64,000 nucleotides of DNA from Dictyobacter formicarum (lineage in GTDB: Bacteria; Chloroflexota; Ktedonobacteria; Ktedonobacterales; Ktedonobacteraceae): NCBI RefSeq assembly GCF_016587435.1, contig NZ_BNJJ01000017.1, forward strand, positions 62,001-126,000. Reading direction: 5' to 3'. Shown here in pieces: positions 35,539 to 43,556 of the stretch (within the stretch, counting starts at the first letter, position 1; each line of letters begins with the position of its first letter). A program made the position numbers and the translations under genes. The notes below the pieces were generated by a model that had not been told where the DNA came from, did not search any database, and saw nothing but the letters and a program-made list of their open reading frames with translations.

Positions 35539-36291
35539 TCAAAGACCAGCCAGCTGAGTCTCGTGTTGACCATGGATCACGCTCAGTGGGTAACGCTGAG
35601 GATGGAACAGGCCCAGCGAGACTTCCAGTGGTTGCTGCCGAATATCATAGGTAATTTGATCGACAGTCAGCACAACCCCTGGTTGAGGTAGGGCCAGGTA
35701 GCTAGCCTCCTGCTCTGTCGCCAGGCGCGCACTGATCGTCATACGCCCCTGGGCCAGCTGATGACCATATTGCTCACGCAACAGGCCATAGAGCGAAGCC
35801 GCGCTAAAGTCATTTTCCAGGATCTCACGACACAGAGAATGTGGCAGCCAGTTGTATTGGATACCCACTGGTTGTCCATCCAGATAACGCAGGCGTTCCA
35901 ACTCAACTATCTCGGTGCCGGGACTTATCTGTAGCTGATAGGCTAGAGTCGCAGAAGCAGGAATCATATGAGCCTTCAACACTCGGCTATGGGGAACCTG
36001 TTTGTGTGCCTGGGCCACCTCTGAAAAGCTAAGTAGCGCCGCAAACTCATTAGGCTGTTCTTGCTTGCTGGCCACAAAGAATCCTTTGCCAGGTACGCTA
36101 TAAAGATAGCCACGCAAGACAAGATCATTCAAAGCCTGGCGTACCGTAATCCGGCTCACCTCCCATTGCTTTACCATCTCGCGCTCAGAAGGAAGACGGC
36201 TGTGGGCCACCAGGGCACCTGAGGTAATTTCCTGCAATAAATATTGCTCTATTTGCTGATAGAGTGGCGTTGCGGACTGTCGCGAAATCAT
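35539..36291 (-). CDS. GntR/HutC-family regulator (NagR/DasR-like)
   Basis: A 250-residue regulator. The N-terminal winged helix reads PLYQQIEQYLLQEITSGAL, LPSEREMVKQWEVSRITVRQ, ALNDLVLRGYLYSVPGKGFFV. The C-terminal UTRA ligand domain follows (about 90-240), with ELERLRYLDGQPVGIQYNWLP. NagR/DasR proteins of this subfamily sense GlcN-6-P or GlcNAc-6-P. Its gene heads the GH4-nagB-kinase operon, and a DasR-type palindrome lies 30 bases upstream, so autoregulated control of the operon is very likely. The ATG at 36291 is nine bases after GGAGG; a TTG three bases after GGAGG is too close. Confidence 0.9.
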   Translation of the reverse strand: MISRQSATPLYQQIEQYLLQEITSGALVAHSRLPSEREMVKQWEVSRITVRQALNDLVLRGYLYSVPGKGFFVASKQEQPNEFAALLSFSEVAQAHKQVPHSRVLKAHMIPASATLAYQLQISPGTEIVELERLRYLDGQPVGIQYNWLPHSLCREILENDFSAASLYGLLREQYGHQLAQGRMTISARLATEQEASYLALPQPGVVLTVDQITYDIRQQPLEVSLGLFHPQRYPLSVIHGQHETQLAGL

Positions 36292-36320
36292 TGTCAACTG
36301 CCTCCACTACTTCCTGTTAT

Positions 36321-36338
36321 AACTGGTCATAACCAGTT
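36321..36338. promoter_or_regulatory. dre-like GntR operator
   Basis: aactggt-cata-accagtt has 7-bp arms and a 4-base centre. It closely matches the DasR/NagR consensus built on TGGTNNNNACCA (for example actggtctagaccact). It sits 30 bases upstream of the gntR ATG. Confidence 0.75.
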
Positions 36339-36435
36339 GGTGTAATTACCATACTCTGATTGATACTATCTGTCAAGGGAAATTTGCAGTTTTTTTCTTC
36401 TCCTTCTTCATCCCTGTCAATCTACACGCTCAGGA

Positions 36436-36484
36436 GCAATCAGGTCATACACATCCCAAAAATAGAACGCTAAGACCTGATTGC
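36436..36484. promoter_or_regulatory. Inverted repeat upstream of the ThDP enzyme
   Basis: gcaatcaggtc (36436-36446) and gacctgattgc (36474-36484) are 11-bp perfect arms separated by 27 bases. There is no T-run. It could be a regulator site or a hairpin for either divergent gene. Confidence 0.45.
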
Positions 36485-36568
36485 CCGGATGAATAGTTCA
36501 ATGAATGCTGGCGTATGGGGTAGAATAAAAGAAATGAAGAATGATATTCAGTCGGAAAGGAACATATT

Positions 36569-38152
36569 ATGGCGACAGTGCGCGAGGAGACGTTCCGTTT
36601 ATTACGCTTGCTTGGCCTGACAACTATTTTTGGTAATCCTGGTTCAACTGAATTGCCATTTCTGCGCGATTATCCAGAGGATTTTCGTTATGTGTTGGGG
36701 CTACAGGAGGCGTCGGTAGTGGGCATGGCCGATGGCTATGCCCAGGCCAGCGGGCAAGCAGCACTTGTGAATCTGCATACCGCGCCCGGCGTGGGCAATG
36801 CTATGGGCAATATCATTACCGCGTTTCATAATCGGAGCCCTTTGATTATCACAGCTGGTCAACAGACACGCGCTATGATGGCTCTGGAGCCGCTACTCTT
36901 TGCTCGTGATGCGACCGAGTTGCCCAAACCGTATGTTAAGTGGAGCCATGAGCCGGTGCGGGCGCAGGATGTACCGGCAGCCATTGTGCGCGCCTACCAT
37001 ATGGCTACCCAGCAGCCGCGCGGCCCCGTCTTTCTATCTATTCCAATGGATGACTGGGATGCTGAGGTTGAACCGCTGGCCCTCCATGAGGTCGCGTGGC
37101 GCATCGCGCCCGATCCTATCGCGCTCCAGGAGGTTGCGAGGCAGTTGCAAGATAGTCAGAAACTGGCGCTGGTAGTGGGTGCCGAGGCAGATCGCGATGG
37201 CGCCTGGGAGCAGATGATCGCGCTGGCCGAACGCACCAACGCCGCAGTCTGGCGCGCGCCACTATCAGGACGCGTTGGTTTTCCGGATACGCATCCCTTC
37301 TTTCAAGGCGATCTACCGCCAGCCGCCAAACCACTGTCCGAAAAGCTAGCCAGCTATGATACCGTACTGGTCGTGGGAGCGCCCGTCTTCCACTATTATC
37401 CATATGTGCCAGGGCTCATCGTCAAAGAGGGCACCAGCGTCATTCACATCACTAATGATCCCGACGAGGCCGCCCGCATCCAGGTGGGCCGCAGCCTGGT
37501 GGGACATATTGCCCTGACCGTCGAGCAGTTATTGCCACTGCTGCTGCACTCAGAGCGAGCAAAGCCCGAGCCGCTCCGCGCGCCAGACGTACCCGAGGCC
37601 CGCACACCGATTCCTCCAGCGTTCCTCATGCACACCCTGGGCCGGATCTTGCCGGAAGACGCCGTCGTCCTTGACGAATCCCCATCCACCAACGGCCTGC
37701 TACGCAGATATATCAAGGCCAGCAAGCCCGGAAGTTTCTACCTGACCGGGAGTGGTGGACTGGGCTATGCCATGCCCGCGGCTATTGGCATCAAACTGGC
37801 CCTGCCCGATCGAACAGTGGCCTGTGTACTTGGTGATGGATCCAGCATGTACTCGATCCAGGCCCTATGGACCGCTGCACAGCTACGGCTACCCATCCTC
37901 TTCGTCGTGCTGCGCAACGAAACCTACGCTATCCTCAAAGCCTTTGCTCGTTTCGAACAGGTCGGCGAAAAGATTCCAGGACTGGACCTGCCAGGCATCG
38001 ATATCTCGCAGATCGCCCGGGGCTTTGGCTGTGAAGTCCAGCGTATTGAGCAGCCACAAGAACTGGTGCCCGCCATCCAGAAGCATCTGCAAGCAGGGCG
38101 ACCCACCGTATTAGAGGTGCTGGTAGACAAAAAGGGATCGTCTCTACTCTAA
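36569..38152 (+). CDS. mdlC: Benzoylformate decarboxylase-like thiamine diphosphate enzyme
   Basis: A 527-residue ThDP enzyme of the POX/ALS/BFD superfamily. The catalytic Glu lies in LGLQEASVVGMADGYA near residue 47. FGNPGSTELPF and NLHTAPGVGNAMGNI at the N-terminus match benzoylformate decarboxylases closely. The ThDP/Mg motif begins LGDGSSMYSIQALW and continues to NETYAILKAF. Benzoylformate decarboxylase turns phenylglyoxylate into benzaldehyde and CO2 in the mandelate pathway, but no mandelate racemase or dehydrogenase gene is nearby, so another 2-oxo acid is possible. AAAGGAAC precedes the ATG. Monocistronic. Confidence 0.85.
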   Translation: MATVREETFRLLRLLGLTTIFGNPGSTELPFLRDYPEDFRYVLGLQEASVVGMADGYAQASGQAALVNLHTAPGVGNAMGNIITAFHNRSPLIITAGQQTRAMMALEPLLFARDATELPKPYVKWSHEPVRAQDVPAAIVRAYHMATQQPRGPVFLSIPMDDWDAEVEPLALHEVAWRIAPDPIALQEVARQLQDSQKLALVVGAEADRDGAWEQMIALAERTNAAVWRAPLSGRVGFPDTHPFFQGDLPPAAKPLSEKLASYDTVLVVGAPVFHYYPYVPGLIVKEGTSVIHITNDPDEAARIQVGRSLVGHIALTVEQLLPLLLHSERAKPEPLRAPDVPEARTPIPPAFLMHTLGRILPEDAVVLDESPSTNGLLRRYIKASKPGSFYLTGSGGLGYAMPAAIGIKLALPDRTVACVLGDGSSMYSIQALWTAAQLRLPILFVVLRNETYAILKAFARFEQVGEKIPGLDLPGIDISQIARGFGCEVQRIEQPQELVPAIQKHLQAGRPTVLEVLVDKKGSSLL

Positions 38153-38192
38153 GTTCGTATAGTCTTGAAGTTTACCTGCTCCGTTGAGGAAA

Positions 38193-38609
38193 TCACGAAT
38201 CGGAGTCTTTGCTATCCAGCACAATTTCATACACCGCTGTTTTGTCACCAGGATATTTGCGATCGAAGACGATCCCGAAGAAGCGACCCACGATGCCTAC
38301 ACGCAACAGGTCTCGCGCATGTTTAGCTTCCTCGGCATACAGGCGGCGCGCTGTACCTTCAATTGTCGGTCCAAGTGCGTTACCCTTGCGATTGCCAGGC
38401 GCGAGGGTGACGCGCGGATTGTGGACAAGGCGCTTGACCTTCCATGTGTTCGCTGGCGTCATAAAGTAGAGCTTGCCATTCGAGGCGATTGTTCCCACCG
38501 GGGTGCCGACGCCTGTACCGTTGCGGCGAAAGCTGATCAGCAGGGTCGTATGACCTTTCCCTGGGGTGGTCAGGTACTGTCGCGTGGTGTAAGTGGCTTT
38601 TTGGCTCAT
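38193..38609 (-). CDS. PPOX-class F420/FMN-dependent oxidoreductase
   Basis: A 138-residue split-barrel flavin/deazaflavin protein. The family pattern is visible as RQYLTTPGKGHTTLLISFRR, then GTPVGTIASNGKLYFMTP, TWKVKRLVHNPRVTLAPG and GPTIEGTARRL. Small proteins of this type bind F420 or FMN and reduce quinones, biliverdin or xenobiotics. The TPANTWKVKRL stretch is typical of the F420-using PPOX group. AGAGGAAC lies upstream of the ATG. It converges with the ThDP enzyme; the stops are 40 bases apart without an obvious terminator. Confidence 0.85.
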   Translation of the reverse strand: MSQKATYTTRQYLTTPGKGHTTLLISFRRNGTGVGTPVGTIASNGKLYFMTPANTWKVKRLVHNPRVTLAPGNRKGNALGPTIEGTARRLYAEEAKHARDLLRVGIVGRFFGIVFDRKYPGDKTAVYEIVLDSKDSDS

Positions 38610-38787
38610 GAAAGGTTCCTCTTTCTTGTGTTTCTCTGCTCGGAGTTCTCTGCTTCTTGTTTTTAAGCTCTACCCAGGAGCAGCGATCGCTCCAGGTAAA
38701 GTATAGCCTGTCATCCGTTTATCCGGTTGACATATTAGGATATTCATTCACACCTCGAGGAGGATTGTTTTTCCTGTATGCTCCCGG

Positions 38788-39378
38788 TCAGGAAGGCAGG
38801 ATCGCGGCAAGCAGCCCCTGCACCAACTCCTCAGCGAACTGTTGATCCGTTTGATGGAACGGATCAAAGCCCATGAATTGCTGGTTAAAGGCCCGCTGAA
38901 AACAGGGACCCAGCAACAACGTCGCCATGGTCAAAGCGGAGGGATACTGTCTGAGGCGTCCTAGACGCTGCTCCTCTTCAAGGTAGGCTGCAAGCCGTTC
39001 AAACACGTTGTGTGGACCTATATCTAGTGGCTGAGTCGTGGCGCGAAATTGCTCCAGGAGTTCTTTATCAGCCAGGAAGGAGACACCCATGGGAATTAGC
39101 TGCCCATAGTAATGGACAGTCGCTAGCACGAGCGCCACAAGATTCTCGCGGACGGTTGCGGTGCCTGCCTGATGTGTCTGGAACACCTCATGGAAGACCG
39201 GCAGGTGCTCGGCCATAAGCGCGAAAAAGATGTCTTCTTTATGATCGAAATGCCGGTAGAGCGCGCTTTCAGACAGACCAACCGCACGTGCGATCTCCTT
39301 GGTGGTCACATGTGCTGAGCCTTTTAAGAGCAGCAGTTTTTCGGCAGCTTCCAGAATTTTGTGTCGTGTTGTTCCCAT
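38788..39378 (-). CDS. TetR-family regulator
   Basis: A 196-residue repressor with N-terminal HTH: ILEAAEKLLLLKGSAHVTTK, EIARAVGLSESALYRHFDHKEDIF. The helical ligand domain is unassigned. AGAAGGA is upstream of the ATG. A perfect 28-bp palindrome begins 12 bases upstream of the start codon, strongly suggesting autorepression. The divergent ArsR-MFS pair lies on the other side, but its own operator differs, so a target beyond itself is not evident. Confidence 0.88.
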   Translation of the reverse strand: MGTTRHKILEAAEKLLLLKGSAHVTTKEIARAVGLSESALYRHFDHKEDIFFALMAEHLPVFHEVFQTHQAGTATVRENLVALVLATVHYYGQLIPMGVSFLADKELLEQFRATTQPLDIGPHNVFERLAAYLEEEQRLGRLRQYPSALTMATLLLGPCFQRAFNQQFMGFDPFHQTDQQFAEELVQGLLAAILPS

Positions 39379-39389
39379 ATATTCCTTCT

Positions 39390-39417
39390 CTATGTGAGTG
39401 AATATTCACTCACATAG
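39390..39417. promoter_or_regulatory. 28-bp palindromic TetR operator
   Basis: A perfect palindrome whose left half is ctatgtgagtgaat, immediately upstream of the tetR ribosome site. The gtgagtgaatattcactcac core resembles TetR-type operators. Confidence 0.85.
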
Positions 39418-39510
39418 TATAATCAGATATGAAGCGCTTGTCAAGGAAAACCAATATATCGCCAGCCTCGCGCATCTCACTCCCCATAAAAAAACTCTCT
39501 CGTTATGTGC

Positions 39511-39539
39511 TTGACAGGAAGATGGTGTAAAGGTATATT
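39511..39539 (+). promoter_or_regulatory. Promoter of the arsR-MFS operon
   Basis: TTGACA (39511-39516), a 17-base spacer and TATATT (39534-39539) form a near-consensus sigma-70 promoter. It rules out the longest ORF start at 39505. Confidence 0.85.
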
Positions 39540-39542
39540 TAT

Positions 39543-39566
39543 AACGTACGGTAAATATCGTACGTT
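39543..39566. promoter_or_regulatory. Operator at the arsR transcription start
   Basis: aacgtacg-gtaaatat-cgtacgtt has perfect 8-bp arms. It begins four bases after the -10 box, so a bound dimer would block initiation. The likely ligand protein is the ArsR-type product downstream. Confidence 0.75.
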
Positions 39567-39606
39567 AGGGAATGGCAGTACGGATAGACAGGAGGCAGGT
39601 TCAGAA

Positions 39607-40251
39607 TTGGAGAAGCATGCTGATACGACTGTAGAGGCGAATGGGGCTGTTGTGATGCCTGAGTTGCCGGCTACCCTTACGGTCAATACGGCGCAGCAAT
39701 TTAAAGCCATTGGGGACACGACGCGGATGAGTATTCTGGATCTCATTAAGTATGAGCCGCTGACGGCCAAGCAGATTGGTGGACGACTAAAGATTCCGGC
39801 CGGGACCGTTGGGCACCATTTGCAGGTTCTGGAGGCGGCTGGACTGGCCCAGGTTGTCGCGCGGCGTTTAGTACACGGGATCACGGCCAAGTATTATACA
39901 CGCACCGCGCGCCTGTTTATCTTTGATTTTCCGCCCGAGGTTGCTTCGGGTATGGAGAGGACGCTGAATTTTCTGACGCAGACCCGCGAACAACTGGTAG
40001 ATACGCTGGCGGCGAATGAAGAAGAAGTATTCTGTCAGACCGGTTTTCCCCATGCTCGCCTATCCAGTGAGCGCGCGGAAGAGTTTAGCAAACGTCTGTT
40101 TGAGCTGGCTTATGAATTTGCAACTGCTGAGCCTGATCCCGATGGACAGGTCTATGGATTATCCATCACCTATTTTCAGGCGCCTCCCTATCTGCAGCGT
40201 CCCGGTGGGGAGCAGCGGGACGCTGGTATAGACCTGGATACTCAAGAATAG
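39607..40251 (+). CDS. ArsR-type winged-helix regulator
   Basis: A protein of about 214 residues with a winged helix at QQFKAIGDTTRMSILDLIKY then EPLTAKQIGGRLKIPAGTVG, HHLQVLEAAGLAQVV. A longer C-terminal domain (about 100 residues) is of the helical ligand-binding kind seen in large HTH_20/ArsR-like drug regulators. It has no CxC metal site. The start is uncertain: TTG at 39607 lies 11 bases after GGAGG, while ATG at 39655 follows a GGGG tract. Both are downstream of the mapped-by-eye promoter. It is co-directional with the MFS exporter 57 bases later, which it probably controls. Confidence 0.8.
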   Translation: MEKHADTTVEANGAVVMPELPATLTVNTAQQFKAIGDTTRMSILDLIKYEPLTAKQIGGRLKIPAGTVGHHLQVLEAAGLAQVVARRLVHGITAKYYTRTARLFIFDFPPEVASGMERTLNFLTQTREQLVDTLAANEEEVFCQTGFPHARLSSERAEEFSKRLFELAYEFATAEPDPDGQVYGLSITYFQAPPYLQRPGGEQRDAGIDLDTQE

Positions 40252-40308
40252 CTGTTTTGATATGCATCATTGACCGGGAACTTAAAGAAGAAGGCATAGG
40301 AGGCCAGT

Positions 40309-41592
40309 ATGACTGTTCAACAGGACGAAATATCTCTACCTCAAAAGAAGATTAATTGGGATTTCTGGAAATACTGGACCGGTCAAACAATCTCGAATCT
40401 GGGCAGCTCGGTCACCCTTTTTGCATTACCTCTACTTGTGTATACTATTTCGGGCTCGGCACTCAGCCTGGGCATTTCTTCGGCGGCAAATATGCTGCCA
40501 TACCTGTTCTTTGGCCTGGTTCTGGGAGCCTGGGCAGACCGGATAGACCGCAAGCGGATGATGATCTACGTTGACATAGCGCGTGCCTCCGTGATTGCCA
40601 CGATCCCGCTGATGGCAGCCTTTGGACATCTCTCAGTATGGTGGATATACGGGGTAGGATTTGTGCACACAACATTGAGCATCTGTTTTGATGCCGGAGA
40701 GTTCGCAGCCATTCCCAGCCTCGTTGATCAGAATGATTTGGTGACGGCCAACGGACGCATACAAGCCAGCTATTCAGCGGCCAGCATTCTGGGTCCCGTG
40801 CTGGCGGGTCTGCTGGTTGCCTTCGTTCCGCTGGTCGTGCTGGTTTTTCTCGATGCCTTCTCCTTTTTATTGTCAGCCCTTTCAATTGCGTTGATCGCTA
40901 CCAGCTTCAATGGACTCCGGGAAGAAACACAGGAACGCAAACACATCGCACGCGACGTCGCGGAGGGACTGCGCTACGTCTGGGGACATCCGGTGCTACG
41001 GAACATCTCCTTGATGATGGCATTGGTGAACTTTGTGTCGGCAGCCCAGGGAGCGCAGCTGGTCCTGTTTGCCAAAGAACGTCTGCACGCCAGCAACACC
41101 CAGGTCGGCTTTCTCTATACGGCAGGCAGCATCGGTGTAGTCATACTGGCGCTGCTGGCGGGTAAATTACGCAAACGCTGGCCCTTCAGCAAGGTTGCGC
41201 TGATCGCATTGATGTGCAACGGCCTGTTTATTCTAGCCCTATCATTCACGCGCTGGTACTGGTTGGCACTGGTGTTTGTGGGATTGTTACAGGGATGTGG
41301 CATCCTCTTCAACATCAACACCGGCAGCTTACGACAGGCCATTGTTCCCAACCACATGCTTGGACGGGTAATGAGCATCGCCAGCGTTCTGGCCTGGTCC
41401 GCAATACCATTGGGAGCCCTGCTCGGTGGAGCAATTATCAATCAGACCCATAACGTAGCGCTGGTATATAGCGTTGCCGGTGTGCTGGTCATGTTAATAC
41501 CCGTGGGCTTCCTGTTTACGCCCCTGGGTCGCGCGGAACGCTATCTGCCCCAGACTCCCTTAAAGCCTCAAAGCGAAGCCAGCCAAAAATAA
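40309..41592 (+). CDS. MFS transporter (MFS_3/macrolide-efflux-like)
   Basis: A 427-residue 12-helix exporter. The N-terminus WDFWKYWTGQTISNLGSSVT and the loop GAWADRIDRKRMMIYVDIAR, the MFS motif A region, are typical of the MFS_3 (Mef/enterobactin exporter) group. The second half has LAGKLRKRWPFSKVAL. Substrates are probably drugs or siderophore-like molecules pumped out by proton antiport. AGGAGG precedes the ATG by six bases. It forms an operon with the ArsR-like gene. Confidence 0.9.
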   Translation: MTVQQDEISLPQKKINWDFWKYWTGQTISNLGSSVTLFALPLLVYTISGSALSLGISSAANMLPYLFFGLVLGAWADRIDRKRMMIYVDIARASVIATIPLMAAFGHLSVWWIYGVGFVHTTLSICFDAGEFAAIPSLVDQNDLVTANGRIQASYSAASILGPVLAGLLVAFVPLVVLVFLDAFSFLLSALSIALIATSFNGLREETQERKHIARDVAEGLRYVWGHPVLRNISLMMALVNFVSAAQGAQLVLFAKERLHASNTQVGFLYTAGSIGVVILALLAGKLRKRWPFSKVALIALMCNGLFILALSFTRWYWLALVFVGLLQGCGILFNINTGSLRQAIVPNHMLGRVMSIASVLAWSAIPLGALLGGAIINQTHNVALVYSVAGVLVMLIPVGFLFTPLGRAERYLPQTPLKPQSEASQK

Positions 41593-41700
41593 ATAGTAAA
41601 TGCATGGCAAAAGTGGTTTCGAATTGTTTCAATTGCGTATGTTTTTTTCGAATTTGATTCGTATTGAGAAAAATAATAAGCATAAATGTGAACTTTACCC

Positions 41701-41730
41701 TTGAGAATCGTCGTGAGCATGAGCTATAAT
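41701..41730 (+). promoter_or_regulatory. Strong promoter ahead of a short terminated transcript
   Basis: TTGAGA (41701-41706), 18 bases, TATAAT (41725-41730). No ORF with a ribosome site follows before the terminator at 41813-41868. Confidence 0.7.
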
Positions 41731-41736
41731 CAAGCG

Positions 41737-41868
41737 GGGCGGTCATAAGGATGTGGGAAAGCAGGAAGTAGCGCATGCTGACTGGCAACGTTTAACATAA
41801 AGCCAAGAGCACAAGGACCAGCAGACATCATCATCGCAGCATATGACGATGTCTGCTGGTCCTTTTTT
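41737..41868 (+). ncRNA. Candidate small RNA or leader upstream of the sagB gene
   Basis: About 130 bases between the promoter and a rho-independent terminator. No known riboswitch or sRNA family is recognised. It could be an independent sRNA or an attenuated leader of the SagB gene, which starts 165 bases after the terminator. Confidence 0.45.
41813..41868 (+). terminator. Rho-independent terminator
   Basis: aaggaccagcagacatc (41813-41829) pairs perfectly with gatgtctgctggtcctt (41848-41864) and is followed by TTTT. Confidence 0.9.
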
Positions 41869-42032
41869 CGTGGATTGTGGGCGGTTTGCATCACTGATGA
41901 TTACTCCTTCGTTCTTTGAATGAGTGCGCCTGGTAGGCGGCGACCTCAGCAGTCGTTGTATCGACGGCATAACAATAGAGTGGACGCTCAGAAAGTGGGA
42001 GCATGAGTGCGGTATTTAGAGAGGAGTTGGCT

Positions 42033-43475
42033 ATGAACCTCATTCCAGCATCGTCACATATCTCTTATTGCTTAACCGAGGGAACGGAGGTGCATGATGA
42101 GGCGCAGGGTATTGTCGCAGCGTCACCATATTTCCGGGTGACTATTTCCCCGCTTAGTTCTGGTCTGCACCATGTGTTTAGCAGACTGGCACAAGCTCCT
42201 TGCTCGATGCGCTGGATCAATGAAACTATATGTGCTGTCCACGAAGAGAGCATGTTGACTACCTGTTACCGCTACCTATCCAGCTTAATGCGACACCAGA
42301 TGTGCCATATGTATGTGACCAGCGAAACCAGCGCCGTGCCCCTGGCAACATTATATCCAACCTCAACTTCATTCCAGCATAAATGGATAAACATCCGGCC
42401 AGAGCAGCAGTATCGCCTGTCGCGTTTCGCTTATATGCACAGGGGTGAGGACGGGCTTTATTGGCTGGAATCGCCGCTTGCTCATGCACAGCTCAATGTG
42501 CAGAGCATGATGGTGGCCGAACTGCTCTATCAACTTGGTACAGCGATCACTTCGCGTGAGCTTGCCCGTATGCTCGGAGAGGAGTCGTTGGATACTGTGA
42601 CAGGCGTCCTGACGCTCCTGCTGATAGGCAATTTTGCCGCCGCTACGACGGACGATGGTCAACTCAGCGAAGAGCAGGATGCCACACTAAGGCAGTGGGA
42701 ATTTCATGATCTCTTATTTCACAGCCGCAGCCGGGCTGGAAGACATAACAACCCGGTGGGTGGTACGTATCGCTTTTTACATCAACTGCCTCCCCAACCA
42801 GTCATAAAGCAGATGCAATGGCCAGTCACAATACAACTACCGCAGCCCGCTATGGAGCGCGTTCAGTCCATAGAGCCCGCTCTATCAACTGTGATGGAGA
42901 AGCGAGCCTCCATACGCAAATATGATGATGACCTTCCCATTACTATCGCGCAGCTAAGTGAGTTCCTCTATCGCGTCGCGCGCGTCAAAGAGATCTATAC
43001 ATATGGCGAAAGCGAACTGACCAAAAGACCCTATCCCGGCGCAGGCGCAACCTATGAACTAGAATGCTACCTGACCATTGACCGCAGCGCAGGCTTAGCC
43101 GCGGGACTCTACTGGTATGATCCATTAAAGCATACCCTGTCCCTGATTCGCGAGCCAGATAAAGATACTGAACGATTGCTGATCGATGCCAGTCTATCGA
43201 TGGAAGGAGATAGCCGCCCTCAAGTACTGATCACGCTTGCAGCCCGCTTTCAAAGAGTTTCATGGAAGTATCAAAGCATTGCCTATGCGCTGATACTGAA
43301 AGACGTAGGTGTGCTCTATGCCACAATGTATCTTGTCGCCAGCGCTATGGGCCTGGCTCCTTGCGCATTGGGCTTGGGGGACGCTGACCTCTTCGCCCGA
43401 TTAATTGGCTCTGATTATTTCCAGGAAACTTCTGTTGGAGAATTCGCCCTGGGCAGCAAGAAACACGACGTGTAG
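42033..43475 (+). CDS. SagB-type FMN dehydrogenase of the azole-peptide cluster
   Basis: A 480-residue protein. The C-terminal 200 residues are the nitroreductase-fold SagB/ThcOx domain: MEKRASIRKYDDDLPITIAQ opening helix, YPGAGATYELECYL (the S/A-GGxxP-x-E-x-Y region), AAGLYWYDPLKHTLSL, and a C-terminal ASAMGLAPCALGLGDADLF. These enzymes oxidise thiazolines and oxazolines to thiazoles and oxazoles. The N-terminal 270 residues include a winged-helix-like segment (ELLYQLGTAITSRELARMLG) seen in long SagB proteins. The ATG at 42033 follows AGGAG. It faces the YcaO gene, with repeat A2 between them, and is read on the opposite strand from the rest of the cluster. Confidence 0.85.
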   Translation: MNLIPASSHISYCLTEGTEVHDEAQGIVAASPYFRVTISPLSSGLHHVFSRLAQAPCSMRWINETICAVHEESMLTTCYRYLSSLMRHQMCHMYVTSETSAVPLATLYPTSTSFQHKWINIRPEQQYRLSRFAYMHRGEDGLYWLESPLAHAQLNVQSMMVAELLYQLGTAITSRELARMLGEESLDTVTGVLTLLLIGNFAAATTDDGQLSEEQDATLRQWEFHDLLFHSRSRAGRHNNPVGGTYRFLHQLPPQPVIKQMQWPVTIQLPQPAMERVQSIEPALSTVMEKRASIRKYDDDLPITIAQLSEFLYRVARVKEIYTYGESELTKRPYPGAGATYELECYLTIDRSAGLAAGLYWYDPLKHTLSLIREPDKDTERLLIDASLSMEGDSRPQVLITLAARFQRVSWKYQSIAYALILKDVGVLYATMYLVASAMGLAPCALGLGDADLFARLIGSDYFQETSVGEFALGSKKHDV

Positions 43476-43556
43476 GTGTGCCCCCACACGTGCGACGAGG
43501 CTGGAAGCGCCCGCAAGGGGTGCACCTACGAGAAGCGCCCGCAAGGGGCACACCTA
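43456..43556. repeat. Multi-arm intergenic repeat, copy A2
   Basis: Outer arms taggtgtgcccc (43473-43484) and ggggcacaccta (43545-43556) are exact complements. Inside are two tandem units of the type gcgccc-gcaag-gggygc-accta (43507-43529 and 43535-43556). The upstream edge gcaagaaacacgacg matches A1 and A3. Its right end abuts the YcaO stop codon, and its left end overlaps the last codons of sagB. Confidence 0.85.

Noticed and set aside
39505..39606. Longer start of the ArsR-like gene
   Set aside because: The extension begins upstream of a near-consensus promoter and operator, so it cannot be transcribed from them.
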